DNA of 64,000 nucleotides. Source: Acinetobacter pittii (GTDB lineage: Bacteria > Pseudomonadota > Gammaproteobacteria > Pseudomonadales > Moraxellaceae). The notes under the pieces are model-generated. The model made no database searches. It was not told the origin of the DNA and saw nothing but the letters and a program-made list of their open reading frames with translations. The translations under genes and the position numbers were made by a program. Below are positions 25,742 through 33,031 of this stretch, piece after piece (position 1 is the stretch's first letter; each line of letters opens with the position of its first letter). The DNA lies in the NCBI RefSeq assembly GCF_034067285.1, contig NZ_CP139286.1, positions 2,604,001 through 2,668,000 of the forward strand. The letters run 5' to 3'.

Positions 25742-26946
25742 GCTTTTAGCCCCATTGCATAGTTCGCTACCAGTGGCTTAACACCCGGAATGACATCAAA
25801 TGCAATTAATCCCGTATTACGAATTAATTTTAATAATGGATTTTGGTTACTAAAACCACGAACCACAGTGTCACAGAACTTAATCACTCGTTGTTGGTCT
25901 GACAAGCGAGCGTGTTCATAGGCAAGTAAATTATCAGGGTTACCAATATCATCAGAAGCGGTTAGCTGGTTCACTAAATAACGCACCAAAACATCTGCGT
26001 CACGTAGGCATAGGTTAAAGCCCTGTCCGGCAACAGGATGGATGGTATGCGCTGCATTACCCATTAAAATAACGCGACCTACAGCTTGTTTATGTGCAAG
26101 CACTTGCGAAAGTGGATAACTAAAACGTTTGCCGGTTTTTTCAAATTTACCCGCTCGGTCACCGTAAGTTTGTTGTAAAGCATTTAAGAAGTGCTGATCA
26201 TTTTCATCGCCTAACCACTCATCTTCAGTGCCTTTTTTTACAGGCCATACAACCGAACGGCGATATTCACCCGGTAAAGGCAATAAAGCTAAAGGACCTA
26301 ATGCACTAAAACGCTCAAATCCTACTTGGTCATGAGGTTTTGAGGTCTGAACAGTTGTAACAATTGCAACCTGATCATAATCATGAACATCAACACCGAC
26401 GCCAATTGCCTGACGACAAAAAGAGTCACGTCCATCTGCTGCGATTAGTAGTTTTGACTCAAGTTTTAAGACTTCTTCTCCACGCTTGGCTTCAATATGT
26501 ACTTGTTCAGCATCTTGAGTTAAAGCAGTCACCTGTACGCCATCAATCAGCTCAATCAAAGGCTGCTGACGTACTTGAGTCAATAAAACACGGCCAAGCC
26601 AAGCATTTTCAATCACTTGCCCAAAGCTTTCGACTTTTTCTTGTTCTGCAATTAAGCGCGCCTTACCAAAACTACCTTGTTCAGTAATGTGAACTTGTAG
26701 AATTGGAGTCGCATGTTGCTGTAATGCATCCCACAACCCCAGCTTTTGGTAAATCTGTACACTACGACGCGATAAAGCGGTATTACGCGCATCAAAACTA
26801 GAATGATAAGGAGCAACATTTTGATCATCATAGTTTGGGTATTTCACAGCCTCTAACAGCTTTACTGCAATATTAGCCTTCGCCAGCATGAGTGAAAGGC
26901 TAAGTCCGACCATTCCCCCACCTACAATAATCACTTGTTGTTGCAT
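25738..26946 (-). CDS. ubiH: 2-octaprenyl-6-methoxyphenol hydroxylase (UbiH)
   Basis: 402-aa FAD-dependent monooxygenase of ubiquinone biosynthesis. VIIVGGGMVGLSLSLMLAKA binds the ADP part of FAD; LIAADGRDSFCRQ and ILMGNAAHTIHPVAGQGFN complete the fold signature. Position directly after pepP, as in E. coli pepP-ubiH-ubiI, supports the specific name. It is translationally coupled (ATGA) to the second hydroxylase. Confidence 0.88.
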   Translation of the reverse strand: MQQQVIIVGGGMVGLSLSLMLAKANIAVKLLEAVKYPNYDDQNVAPYHSSFDARNTALSRRSVQIYQKLGLWDALQQHATPILQVHITEQGSFGKARLIAEQEKVESFGQVIENAWLGRVLLTQVRQQPLIELIDGVQVTALTQDAEQVHIEAKRGEEVLKLESKLLIAADGRDSFCRQAIGVGVDVHDYDQVAIVTTVQTSKPHDQVGFERFSALGPLALLPLPGEYRRSVVWPVKKGTEDEWLGDENDQHFLNALQQTYGDRAGKFEKTGKRFSYPLSQVLAHKQAVGRVILMGNAAHTIHPVAGQGFNLCLRDADVLVRYLVNQLTASDDIGNPDNLLAYEHARLSDQQRVIKFCDTVVRGFSNQNPLLKLIRNTGLIAFDVIPGVKPLVANYAMGLKA

Positions 26947-26977
26947 CGAGTTGTGCTCCTTTGGCGAATACGTTTAA

Positions 26978-28300
26978 TTATGATTTAGCTTGCGCCATTA
27001 AATGTTCAATATCTGCAATATTTTTAACTACATCAGCAGTTAAAACTCGTGGACCTTTCGATGTTGCGACTACATCATCTTCAATACGAATACCAATACC
27101 ACGCCATTTTTTATCTACAGTTTCATCGTCTGGTGCGATGTATAAGCCTGGTTCAACGGTAACGACCATACCTTCTTCATATTGACGCCAGTCTTCACCT
27201 TTTTTGTAAGATCCGACATCATGTACATCCATACCTAACCAATGGCCTGTACCATGCATATAAAATTGACGGTATGCTTCGGTTTCGATGAGTTCGTTAA
27301 CATCCCCGTTGAGCAAACCTAAATCCACTAAGCCTTCGGTTAAAATTTTAACTGCTACTTCATGAGGCTCACGGTATGAATTACCAATACGTACTGCATC
27401 AATTGCGGCATATTGAGAGGCCAACACAACTTCATATAATGCTTTTTGCTCAGCACTAAACTTACCGTTTACCGGAAAAGTACGGGTAATATCTGACGCA
27501 TAGAATTCATATTCACATGCAGCATCAATTAAGACCAAATCACCATCTTTAAGTGGTTGGTTATTTTCAACATAGTGCAAAATACAAGCATTGGCGCCGC
27601 CACCGACAATACTGTTATAAGACGGGACACAGCCATTTTGCCCAAAAATATAATTGAGTTCAGCTTCAAGTGCATATTCCATCATACCTGGACGCACCAT
27701 TTGCATCGCACGGGTATGTGCCTTGGCACTAATTTTTGAAGCAATTTGCATCAGCTCAAGTTCTTGTGGCGACTTGATTAAACGCATTTCATCAACAATA
27801 CGGTCGAGCTGAATCAGTTGAGCCGGAGCACCTTGATGTCGCTGCTCAGCATCTGCTTTTTTAATCCACTGACTTACCCGTGCATCAAATGCAGCATTTT
27901 GCCCAATCCGATAATAAAGACGCTCTTTATTTAATAACTTTTCAATAATTTCTTCATCAAGCAGATCAATTGCATATGCTTCATCTGCATCATAGTCTTC
28001 AATCGCGCCATCAATTCCGGCACGGTAACCATTCCAGATTTCCATCTCGCGGTTACGTTCACGGCAGAAAAGACTATAACTATAGTCAGTTACATCCTCA
28101 AAGGTTTCAATAACTGCAACTGCTTCAGGCTCAGCAAAGCCCGTCAAATAGAAAAAACTACTATCGGCACGGAATTTATAATCCGCATCACGATTACGGT
28201 ACATCTCCTCACGCGTTGCAATAATTGCAATACTGTTAGGACCCATTTTTTCTGCCAGACGGTCTCTACGATGTTGAAAATCAGCTTGAGGCAATTTCAT
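26978..28300 (-). CDS. pepP: Xaa-Pro aminopeptidase (aminopeptidase P)
   Basis: 440-aa metallopeptidase that removes an N-terminal residue preceding proline. An N-terminal creatinase-like domain is followed by a pita-bread catalytic domain. Dimetal ligands are visible in DAACEYEFYASDITRTFPVN (two Asp), MHGTGHWLGMDVHDVG (His), TVEPGLYI (Glu) and IRIEDDVV (Glu). The length equals E. coli PepP (441 aa). It is in the ygfB-pepP-ubiH operon. Confidence 0.95.
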   Translation of the reverse strand: MKLPQADFQHRRDRLAEKMGPNSIAIIATREEMYRNRDADYKFRADSSFFYLTGFAEPEAVAVIETFEDVTDYSYSLFCRERNREMEIWNGYRAGIDGAIEDYDADEAYAIDLLDEEIIEKLLNKERLYYRIGQNAAFDARVSQWIKKADAEQRHQGAPAQLIQLDRIVDEMRLIKSPQELELMQIASKISAKAHTRAMQMVRPGMMEYALEAELNYIFGQNGCVPSYNSIVGGGANACILHYVENNQPLKDGDLVLIDAACEYEFYASDITRTFPVNGKFSAEQKALYEVVLASQYAAIDAVRIGNSYREPHEVAVKILTEGLVDLGLLNGDVNELIETEAYRQFYMHGTGHWLGMDVHDVGSYKKGEDWRQYEEGMVVTVEPGLYIAPDDETVDKKWRGIGIRIEDDVVATSKGPRVLTADVVKNIADIEHLMAQAKS

Positions 28301-28367
28301 AATGATCTACTTGATTTAGAATTTTAAAGTCAAAAAATAAAATACAACCAATAACACATCGCCTCAA

Positions 28368-29009
28368 TTAGCTTGGGCGATGTGGTGTGAACATTTCTAC
28401 AATATTCTGATCTGTACCTAGAGCAGCAGTTTTACTTTTTGCATGAAAGTTTTTCAATAAAGAACTTTCAGCTACAGTGATTTTTTTTCTGCCAATAGAC
28501 AAGCTTACAGGGATTAAGCGTACAAATTCATACAATTCTTCGTAACTGCTTTCACCTTCCTCATCATTGTCAGAATCTTCAAATTCGACTGCTGCAACAT
28601 CTTGAAGGTGTTCGATCAATTCGCGCTCATCACCGCGCACATGACCAGATGCTAAACCGAAACCTAATACAACACCTGCACACCAATCAGATAATGCTTG
28701 CACACGTTCTTGAAGTAGATGTTCATCGTCTGGAAGCATTGGTAGATAATCTAATTCGTCTTCCGATAAAGCATGAACTACATCTTCTGCTTCGTCAGTT
28801 AAAAGTGCTAAAGCATCTTCACTTAACTCTGGCACATTAAGGGTTGTTAAAATTTGTGACCATTCTTCACGCGTAGGCGCTTCTGTCACACAAACAATAC
28901 CTGTTAACAAACCATGTAACTCACTAGGGCTTGAAATTTCTTCAATTCCTTCAAAATGAGCGTTCCAATCTGTCCAGCCTGAAATATCGTCTTGCATTCG
29001 TTTATCCAA
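28368..29009 (-). CDS. ygfB: UPF0149 family protein YgfB
   Basis: 213-aa acidic protein of the YecA/YgfB family. SELHGLLTGIVCV, WCAGVVLGFGLASG and an acidic segment before EELYEFVRLIPVSL are family features. In Pseudomonas, YgfB influences AmpR/AmpDh3-linked beta-lactam resistance (recalled). It heads the pepP-ubi operon and is divergent from the coiled-coil/zapA pair, as in other gammaproteobacteria. Confidence 0.88.
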   Translation of the reverse strand: MDKRMQDDISGWTDWNAHFEGIEEISSPSELHGLLTGIVCVTEAPTREEWSQILTTLNVPELSEDALALLTDEAEDVVHALSEDELDYLPMLPDDEHLLQERVQALSDWCAGVVLGFGLASGHVRGDERELIEHLQDVAAVEFEDSDNDEEGESSYEELYEFVRLIPVSLSIGRKKITVAESSLLKNFHAKSKTAALGTDQNIVEMFTPHRPS

Positions 29010-29061
29010 TCTCTATACTTTGTATATATTACCTTTGATTGCAATTCTGTGCGACCTCGTT

Positions 29062-29622
29062 ATGTTAGAACAATTACAGCGGCTACAAGCGCATATTAGC
29101 GTTTTAAAAACACGCTTACATCATTTAGAGAGTGAACATGCGGCCCTCTCAGAAGCTAAAGAACTGGCTGAAACAGAGCATCACGCACAAGTTGTGCAAA
29201 AAAATAGTATTATCACTAAAAAACAAGAGGAAATTGAGTCGGTAACTGAGCAACTCACTCAGTTAAAAGGACAATTTCAACAGTTGAATCAAGATGCTAA
29301 CACACTTGCTGAACGTTATAGCCGATTAGAAAAGAGCACGACTGATTTAAAAAATCGTTTTCAGGAAATTCTTGCAGAACGTAATGAATTACGTGTTGCA
29401 AAAGAAAAGTTACAAGCCCACCAGCGTCAAACCCAGCAAGAGCTGCATGATTTACAACAAGATCGTGATCGTTTGTTACAAAAAAATGAGCTTGCCAAAT
29501 CAAAAGTTGAAGCGATTATTCAACGTTTGGGAATTTTAGGCACCGCTCAAGATCAACATGCCCAAGAAATCCAGCAGCTTGCCCATCCTAATGCTGAAAC
29601 TGGTGAGGAGACCCAATCATGA
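29062..29622 (+). CDS. Coiled-coil protein preceding ZapA
   Basis: 186-aa, almost wholly alpha-helical, Gln/Glu/Lys/Leu-rich protein with heptad-like spacing from residue 3 to about 160 and no membrane segment. It overlaps zapA by ATGA and is therefore probably translated with it. Other gammaproteobacteria have a short coiled-coil gene (TIGR02449-like, ZapB-like) at this place; this protein is about twice that length. A role in Z-ring organisation is inferred. The ATG at 29062 is chosen because the upstream in-frame start at 29020 adds residues that do not fit the coiled coil. Confidence 0.7.
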   Translation: MLEQLQRLQAHISVLKTRLHHLESEHAALSEAKELAETEHHAQVVQKNSIITKKQEEIESVTEQLTQLKGQFQQLNQDANTLAERYSRLEKSTTDLKNRFQEILAERNELRVAKEKLQAHQRQTQQELHDLQQDRDRLLQKNELAKSKVEAIIQRLGILGTAQDQHAQEIQQLAHPNAETGEETQS

Positions 29623-29903
29623 GTGAACAAGTCATGGTAGAGCTTAGGCTGATTGAACAGACTTTTAGACTCGCTACTACCGCAGATAAAAAAGATGAAC
29701 TTGAGCGTGCAGCACAGCTACTCAATGAGAAGTTTAATGACATGCGTCGTAGTGCGCCACGTGTTGAGCACAATAAACTGGTCATTATGGTTGCCCTACA
29801 GTTAACTCAAGAAGTGCTGAGCCTTAATAAATCTTTGCAGGAATACACTCATTGCGAACGCCTCTTGCAAACAATTTTAGAAGAAGTTGAACAAGTAGTT
29901 TAA
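29619..29903 (+). CDS. zapA: Cell division protein ZapA
   Basis: 94-aa FtsZ-ring cross-linker. VELRLIEQTFRLATTADKKD forms the N-terminal globular part; RAAQLLNEKFNDMR and VALQLTQEVLSLNKSLQE form the dimerisation helix and coiled coil typical of ZapA. The zapA-6S RNA-ygfA order is the widely conserved gammaproteobacterial one. An intrinsic terminator separates it from 6S RNA. Confidence 0.93.
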   Translation: MSEQVMVELRLIEQTFRLATTADKKDELERAAQLLNEKFNDMRRSAPRVEHNKLVIMVALQLTQEVLSLNKSLQEYTHCERLLQTILEEVEQVV

Positions 29904-29920
29904 TCAACTTCTATCAATAC

Positions 29921-29962
29921 AAAAATGCCTTGTATTCTAAAACATAGATGCAAGGCATTTTT
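29921..29962 (+). terminator. Intrinsic terminator after zapA
   Basis: AAAAATGCCTTG and CAAGGCATTTTT form a 12-bp stem with an 18-base loop, followed by T residues. Confidence 0.8.
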
Positions 29963-30061
29963 ATTGAGTGTAAAACTCCAGTTGAATATGATTTTCTGTA
30001 CTCGAATGTACAAAGCTTCATCAAACGCAAACTAAGTTTACAGTTCCATAAACTCAAGTGA

Positions 30062-30089
30062 TTGCCATCAGGGTCAGATCGGTTATACT
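30062..30089 (+). promoter_or_regulatory. Sigma-70 promoter of 6S RNA
   Basis: -35 TTGCCA (30062-30067), 16-bp spacer and -10 TATACT (30084-30089). They are positioned for initiation at about 30096, at the first base of the 6S-like sequence. Confidence 0.75.
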
Positions 30090-30095
30090 TAAGCT

Positions 30096-30277
30096 ATCTC
30101 TGGGATGTTCGCCAGCGGGTCTATTCCCCTGCCGATACTTAAACTTATGGATTGCGTTCTGTATATTTAGAGTGTATGCCTACCTTCGAGTAGGAAACCC
30201 AGCAAGTATACGTCGCGTCCACCTTGAACTCATCGGGTTCAGGGTAACGACACATGCAGCGGCATCTTCGGAGCATT
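30096..30277 (+). ncRNA. ssrS: 6S RNA
   Basis: About 182-nt RNA that binds sigma-70 RNA polymerase holoenzyme in stationary phase. The 5' part ATCTCTGGGATGTTCGCCAG and the 3' part GCAGCGGCATCTTCGGAG match E. coli 6S RNA ends and pair to form the closing stem. Also conserved are GGGTCTATTCCCCTG near the 5' side and CACCTTGAAC...GGGTTCAGGGTAACGAC on the 3' side, which frame the open-promoter-like bubble. The position after zapA agrees with the E. coli order. The exact ends are estimated by comparison from memory. Confidence 0.92.
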
Positions 30278-30597
30278 TATTTTTCATTGTTGTTCAAGCA
30301 CTGTTCATACCAAGCTGTCTGAAAATCTTCTATTGCTTTTCTTTTAAAGAAACCAGTTTTAAATACTTTCGCAGAATAAGCAGAATTAATTAAATCTTGA
30401 TAAAGTTGTTTTGCTTCTGGATCTTCTAGGCCATTCGCTATTTGCTGCAAGTCTTCAGATGGAACTTTTTGTTGACGTGCCTCCATTACAGTATAAGCAA
30501 CCTTTCTTACTACATTGCAAATTTGCGGATCACTTGCCGTTTCATCCGCATAACAACCACAAGCCAAAAAACTAAGAAAAAATAATTTAAACTTCAT
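30277..30597 (-). CDS. Small secreted protein of unknown function
   Basis: 106 aa: an N-terminal signal peptide (about 1-18, ending GCYA) then a short mature domain with two Cys (ICNVV and EQCLNNN) that could form a disulphide. I do not recognise the family. GGTAGGTG precedes the ATG. The stop codon meets the 3' end of convergent 6S RNA, leaving no space for separate terminators. Confidence 0.72.
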   Translation of the reverse strand: MKFKLFFLSFLACGCYADETASDPQICNVVRKVAYTVMEARQQKVPSEDLQQIANGLEDPEAKQLYQDLINSAYSAKVFKTGFFKRKAIEDFQTAWYEQCLNNNEK

Positions 30598-30643
30598 ACA
30601 CCTACCTTATTTTTATAGCTTTAAATTAATTAAAGAATCTTAT

Positions 30644-30681
30644 TAATAAAAAAGAAATAGTGATTTGATCACTATTTCTTT
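30644..30681 (-). terminator. Intrinsic terminator of the 37-codon gene
   Basis: Reading leftward, AAAGAAATAGTGA, loop TCAAA, TCACTATTTCTTT, then further T residues. It lies 10 bp after the stop of the small gene at 30691-30804. Confidence 0.8.
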
Positions 30682-30690
30682 GAAAGAGTT

Positions 30691-30804
30691 TTATGCGGGG
30701 TTAATTATATAAAAATAAATAACAAGACCCACTAAAATGGTTGATGCAATGGTTAAATAGGTTCCAACCGTATTAAAACTCTGTAAGAACTTTAAGATTT
30801 CCAT
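30691..30804 (-). CDS. 37-residue single-span membrane protein
   Basis: Short frame MEILKFLQSFNTVGTYLTIA followed by a hydrophobic stretch (STILVGLVIYFYII) and ending NPA. One transmembrane helix covers about residues 16-34. GGGGA lies 8 bases before the ATG, and a strong terminator follows, so it looks like a complete independent gene. I do not recognise a family. Candidate roles, by analogy only, are a small regulator or subunit of a membrane complex. Confidence 0.65.
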   Translation of the reverse strand: MEILKFLQSFNTVGTYLTIASTILVGLVIYFYIINPA

Positions 30805-30915
30805 ATCTTGATCCCCAAACTATTACTTATTTAAGACAAAAGAAAATTTATCATAAGTCAATAATGCCAATCAATTCACACTTATCGGATTTTTTGAGAT
30901 AAAACTCAATTAAAT

Positions 30916-31260
30916 TTATTGATTACATTTAATCCCGAAAGCATCCTTATAGTAGTCAGTTGCACTTTTCAGATCAGATAACAACTTTTCTTCAGTATAA
31001 GGTTTAGGCGAAATTTTTATTAAAGCGGGCATGTATTGAGTTTTATAAACCTCAGGATAGTCATGACATAAAATTTTGACCTTAACGCCTTGAGGTGTAT
31101 TTGGGTTATCTAACTGATCTAAAAACTCTCCGATTTTACGATCTGACTCTTCAAATTGGGCTTTATAATCAACTTCCGCTGCTTCAGGTTCTGCTTGTTT
31201 TGTACAGCCACCAAGTAGCATTAAAGTGCTGATAGTAAGGGTTAGAATTTTTAACTTCAT
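30916..31260 (-). CDS. Small lipoprotein of unknown function
   Basis: 114 aa. Lipoprotein signal MKLKILTLTISTLMLLGGC with lipobox LGGC, acidic segment after the Cys, then a helical domain with two further Cys (ILCHDYPE and GIKCNQ at the C-terminus) that could form a disulphide. No family recognised. It sits with two other short envelope genes on the minus strand between 6S RNA and ygfA. Confidence 0.75.
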   Translation of the reverse strand: MKLKILTLTISTLMLLGGCTKQAEPEAAEVDYKAQFEESDRKIGEFLDQLDNPNTPQGVKVKILCHDYPEVYKTQYMPALIKISPKPYTEEKLLSDLKSATDYYKDAFGIKCNQ

Positions 31261-31501
31261 AGGCTTAGTAATGCTGCATCAATCTTTTAAATATACTTAA
31301 CCTTATTAAATGTAAAGAAATACTGGTAATACGTAAAGAAATAGAAATTTTTACCTTTAAATAGAATGTGTCAGTTCACTTTATGAATATTAATCCAATG
31401 AATTTAAGGTGCTTTTCTAATTACTCTTCTATTTCCATAAAGCTGTCAAAAAATAGGTATAATTTTGCACGACTGATCTCTAATTTCTTTAGATTTACCC
31501 C
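31261..31501. promoter_or_regulatory. Divergent region upstream of ygfA
   Basis: AT-rich gap of 241 bp. A perfect -10 TATAAT at 31458-31463 precedes ygfA by 38 bp, with only a poor -35 candidate. Nothing else is recognised. Confidence 0.4.
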
Positions 31502-32086
31502 ATGAATGAACTCAGCTTTATTAGAAAAAATTTAAGATCTAAAAGACGTTCTTTAACTTCATTTGAACAAAAACAAGCTCAGCTTGGTGTTCTTCATCAT
31601 CTCAATACCCTTCCTATTTTTCATTCTTCAAAAAAAATTGGCCTATATTTACATGCCTTTGGTGAGGTTCACACAGAGCTTCTCATAGATCTATGTTTTA
31701 AAAAGAATAAACAAGTTTATTTACCGATGATTTGTTCTATGAATCAAAAATTAGTTTGGGTAAAAATATCTAGAAACCAATATATAAATCGACGATTTTC
31801 ACATCATCCATTGGGCATGAAAGAACCTATTGCAAGTAGAGCAAAGCATGTGTCTTCTCTTGATTTATTACTTATGCCACTTTTAGCCTGCGATCAATAT
31901 GGTACGCGTATTGGTATGGGAGGTGGTTATTATGATCGTACCTTGGCTACTGCAAAACATCGGCCTTATCGCTTAGGAATAGCTCATCAATTTCAATTTA
32001 TTGAACATACTCTAAAACGCCAAAGTTGGGACCAACCCTTAGATGCCTTACTTACCCCACAACGTTTTTATTATTTTAAAAGATAA
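31502..32086 (+). CDS. ygfA: 5-formyltetrahydrofolate cyclo-ligase
   Basis: 194-aa ATP-dependent enzyme converting 5-formyl-THF to 5,10-methenyl-THF. The N-terminal RKNLRSKRRSLTS binds ATP phosphate. LLMPLLACDQYGTRIGMGGG followed by YYDRTL is the diagnostic C-terminal motif. The length matches E. coli YgfA (Fau). It is normally next to 6S RNA; here about 1.2 kb of small genes intervenes. Confidence 0.93.
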   Translation: MNELSFIRKNLRSKRRSLTSFEQKQAQLGVLHHLNTLPIFHSSKKIGLYLHAFGEVHTELLIDLCFKKNKQVYLPMICSMNQKLVWVKISRNQYINRRFSHHPLGMKEPIASRAKHVSSLDLLLMPLLACDQYGTRIGMGGGYYDRTLATAKHRPYRLGIAHQFQFIEHTLKRQSWDQPLDALLTPQRFYYFKR

Positions 32087-32148
32087 TATTAGATAATATT
32101 TATGTAAAAATTAAAATCAGTCTTAATTTTTCGTGTTTCTAAAATCAT

Positions 32149-32179
32149 AAAAGCAACCACCCTAAGGATGGTTGCTTTT
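32149..32179. terminator. Convergent terminator ygfA / ata operon
   Basis: AAAAGCAACCA, 9-base centre, TGGTTGCTTTT. It can terminate both ygfA and the leftward ata-ompA-like operon. Confidence 0.8.
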
Positions 32180-32194
32180 ACGTGACAGACCGAT

Positions 32195-32974
32195 TTACCA
32201 AGTAATGTTAACACGTCTATTTGGTGCTAAACACTGAATGAGTTTTGCATTATTGTTACCTGAACACTGTTGGTATAAATCGGTCTGGCTATTCGCCCGA
32301 ATTTGAATACGATTCGGATCTATCCCCTGTTGAACAAGTAACTTCGCAATCGTATTTGCACGCTGTGATGACAATTGATGGTTGTAACTGAATTTACCTA
32401 ATGGGTCAGCAAAGCCAGAAACAATAATCGGCTTCATTGATGGGCTTTTTTTGATCTGTTCAGCAACTTTCTCAAGGTTATTCGTGCTTTGATCAATCGC
32501 TTTAGCATCAAAACGATCAAAGGCAAATAATACACTTGCTGTATGTTCGCTTATTAAATTAGTCTGTACTGGCATTTGGTTATTTTCACCCCAAGCCATC
32601 AAACCTTCACATGCTTCACCCTTCCAAGATAAACGTTCTGCTAAATATTGTTTATCAAAATCAATACGCAACTGACAGCGTTGGTATTGATTACTTTTAG
32701 GGACGCGAATATCCAACACATAGTTCCAAACTTTTACCGCAAATACCCCTTCGCTAAATTGTGGATTCCCTAATAAAGCTCGAATTTGGTCTTTATTTAA
32801 TCCTGAATCTAAGCGCGCAACATCTTGGTATTCATAGCGCTTTACTTGCTTAAGGTAACTTTTTTCGATAGCTGGGAATTTAATTTCCTGTTGTTGAGCT
32901 GGCTCATTTGCAGAAGTTACCACTGAGAAACCAGCAAGAGTTGCCACCACTAAGCTTTGGATTGTTTTGTTCAT
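32195..32974 (-). CDS. OmpA-family peptidoglycan-binding protein, partner of Ata
   Basis: 259 aa with signal peptide (about 1-22, ending TSANA-like). The C-terminal OmpA-like domain (about 150-259) contains [20 protein letters not shown] followed by [20 protein letters not shown], which binds peptidoglycan. The N-terminal half has an SmpA/OmlA-like look ([20 protein letters not shown]). It lies 57 bp downstream of ata on the same strand. From memory, an OmpA-domain gene is cotranscribed with ata in A. baumannii. A supporting role in autotransporter assembly or anchoring is inferred. Confidence 0.85.
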   Translation of the reverse strand: MNKTIQSLVVATLAGFSVVTSANEPAQQQEIKFPAIEKSYLKQVKRYEYQDVARLDSGLNKDQIRALLGNPQFSEGVFAVKVWNYVLDIRVPKSNQYQRCQLRIDFDKQYLAERLSWKGEACEGLMAWGENNQMPVQTNLISEHTASVLFAFDRFDAKAIDQSTNNLEKVAEQIKKSPSMKPIIVSGFADPLGKFSYNHQLSSQRANTIAKLLVQQGIDPNRIQIRANSQTDLYQQCSGNNNAKLIQCLAPNRRVNITW

Positions 32975-33031
32975 CTCTTTACTCTCTTTATATGTTGACT
33001 AGGGAGAGGCATTGCTCTCCCCACCAGTTTC

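Noticed and set aside
30058..30393. Plus-strand frame of 111 codons
   Set aside because: It covers 6S RNA and antisense of the secreted-protein gene, and has no ribosome binding site or plausible protein character.
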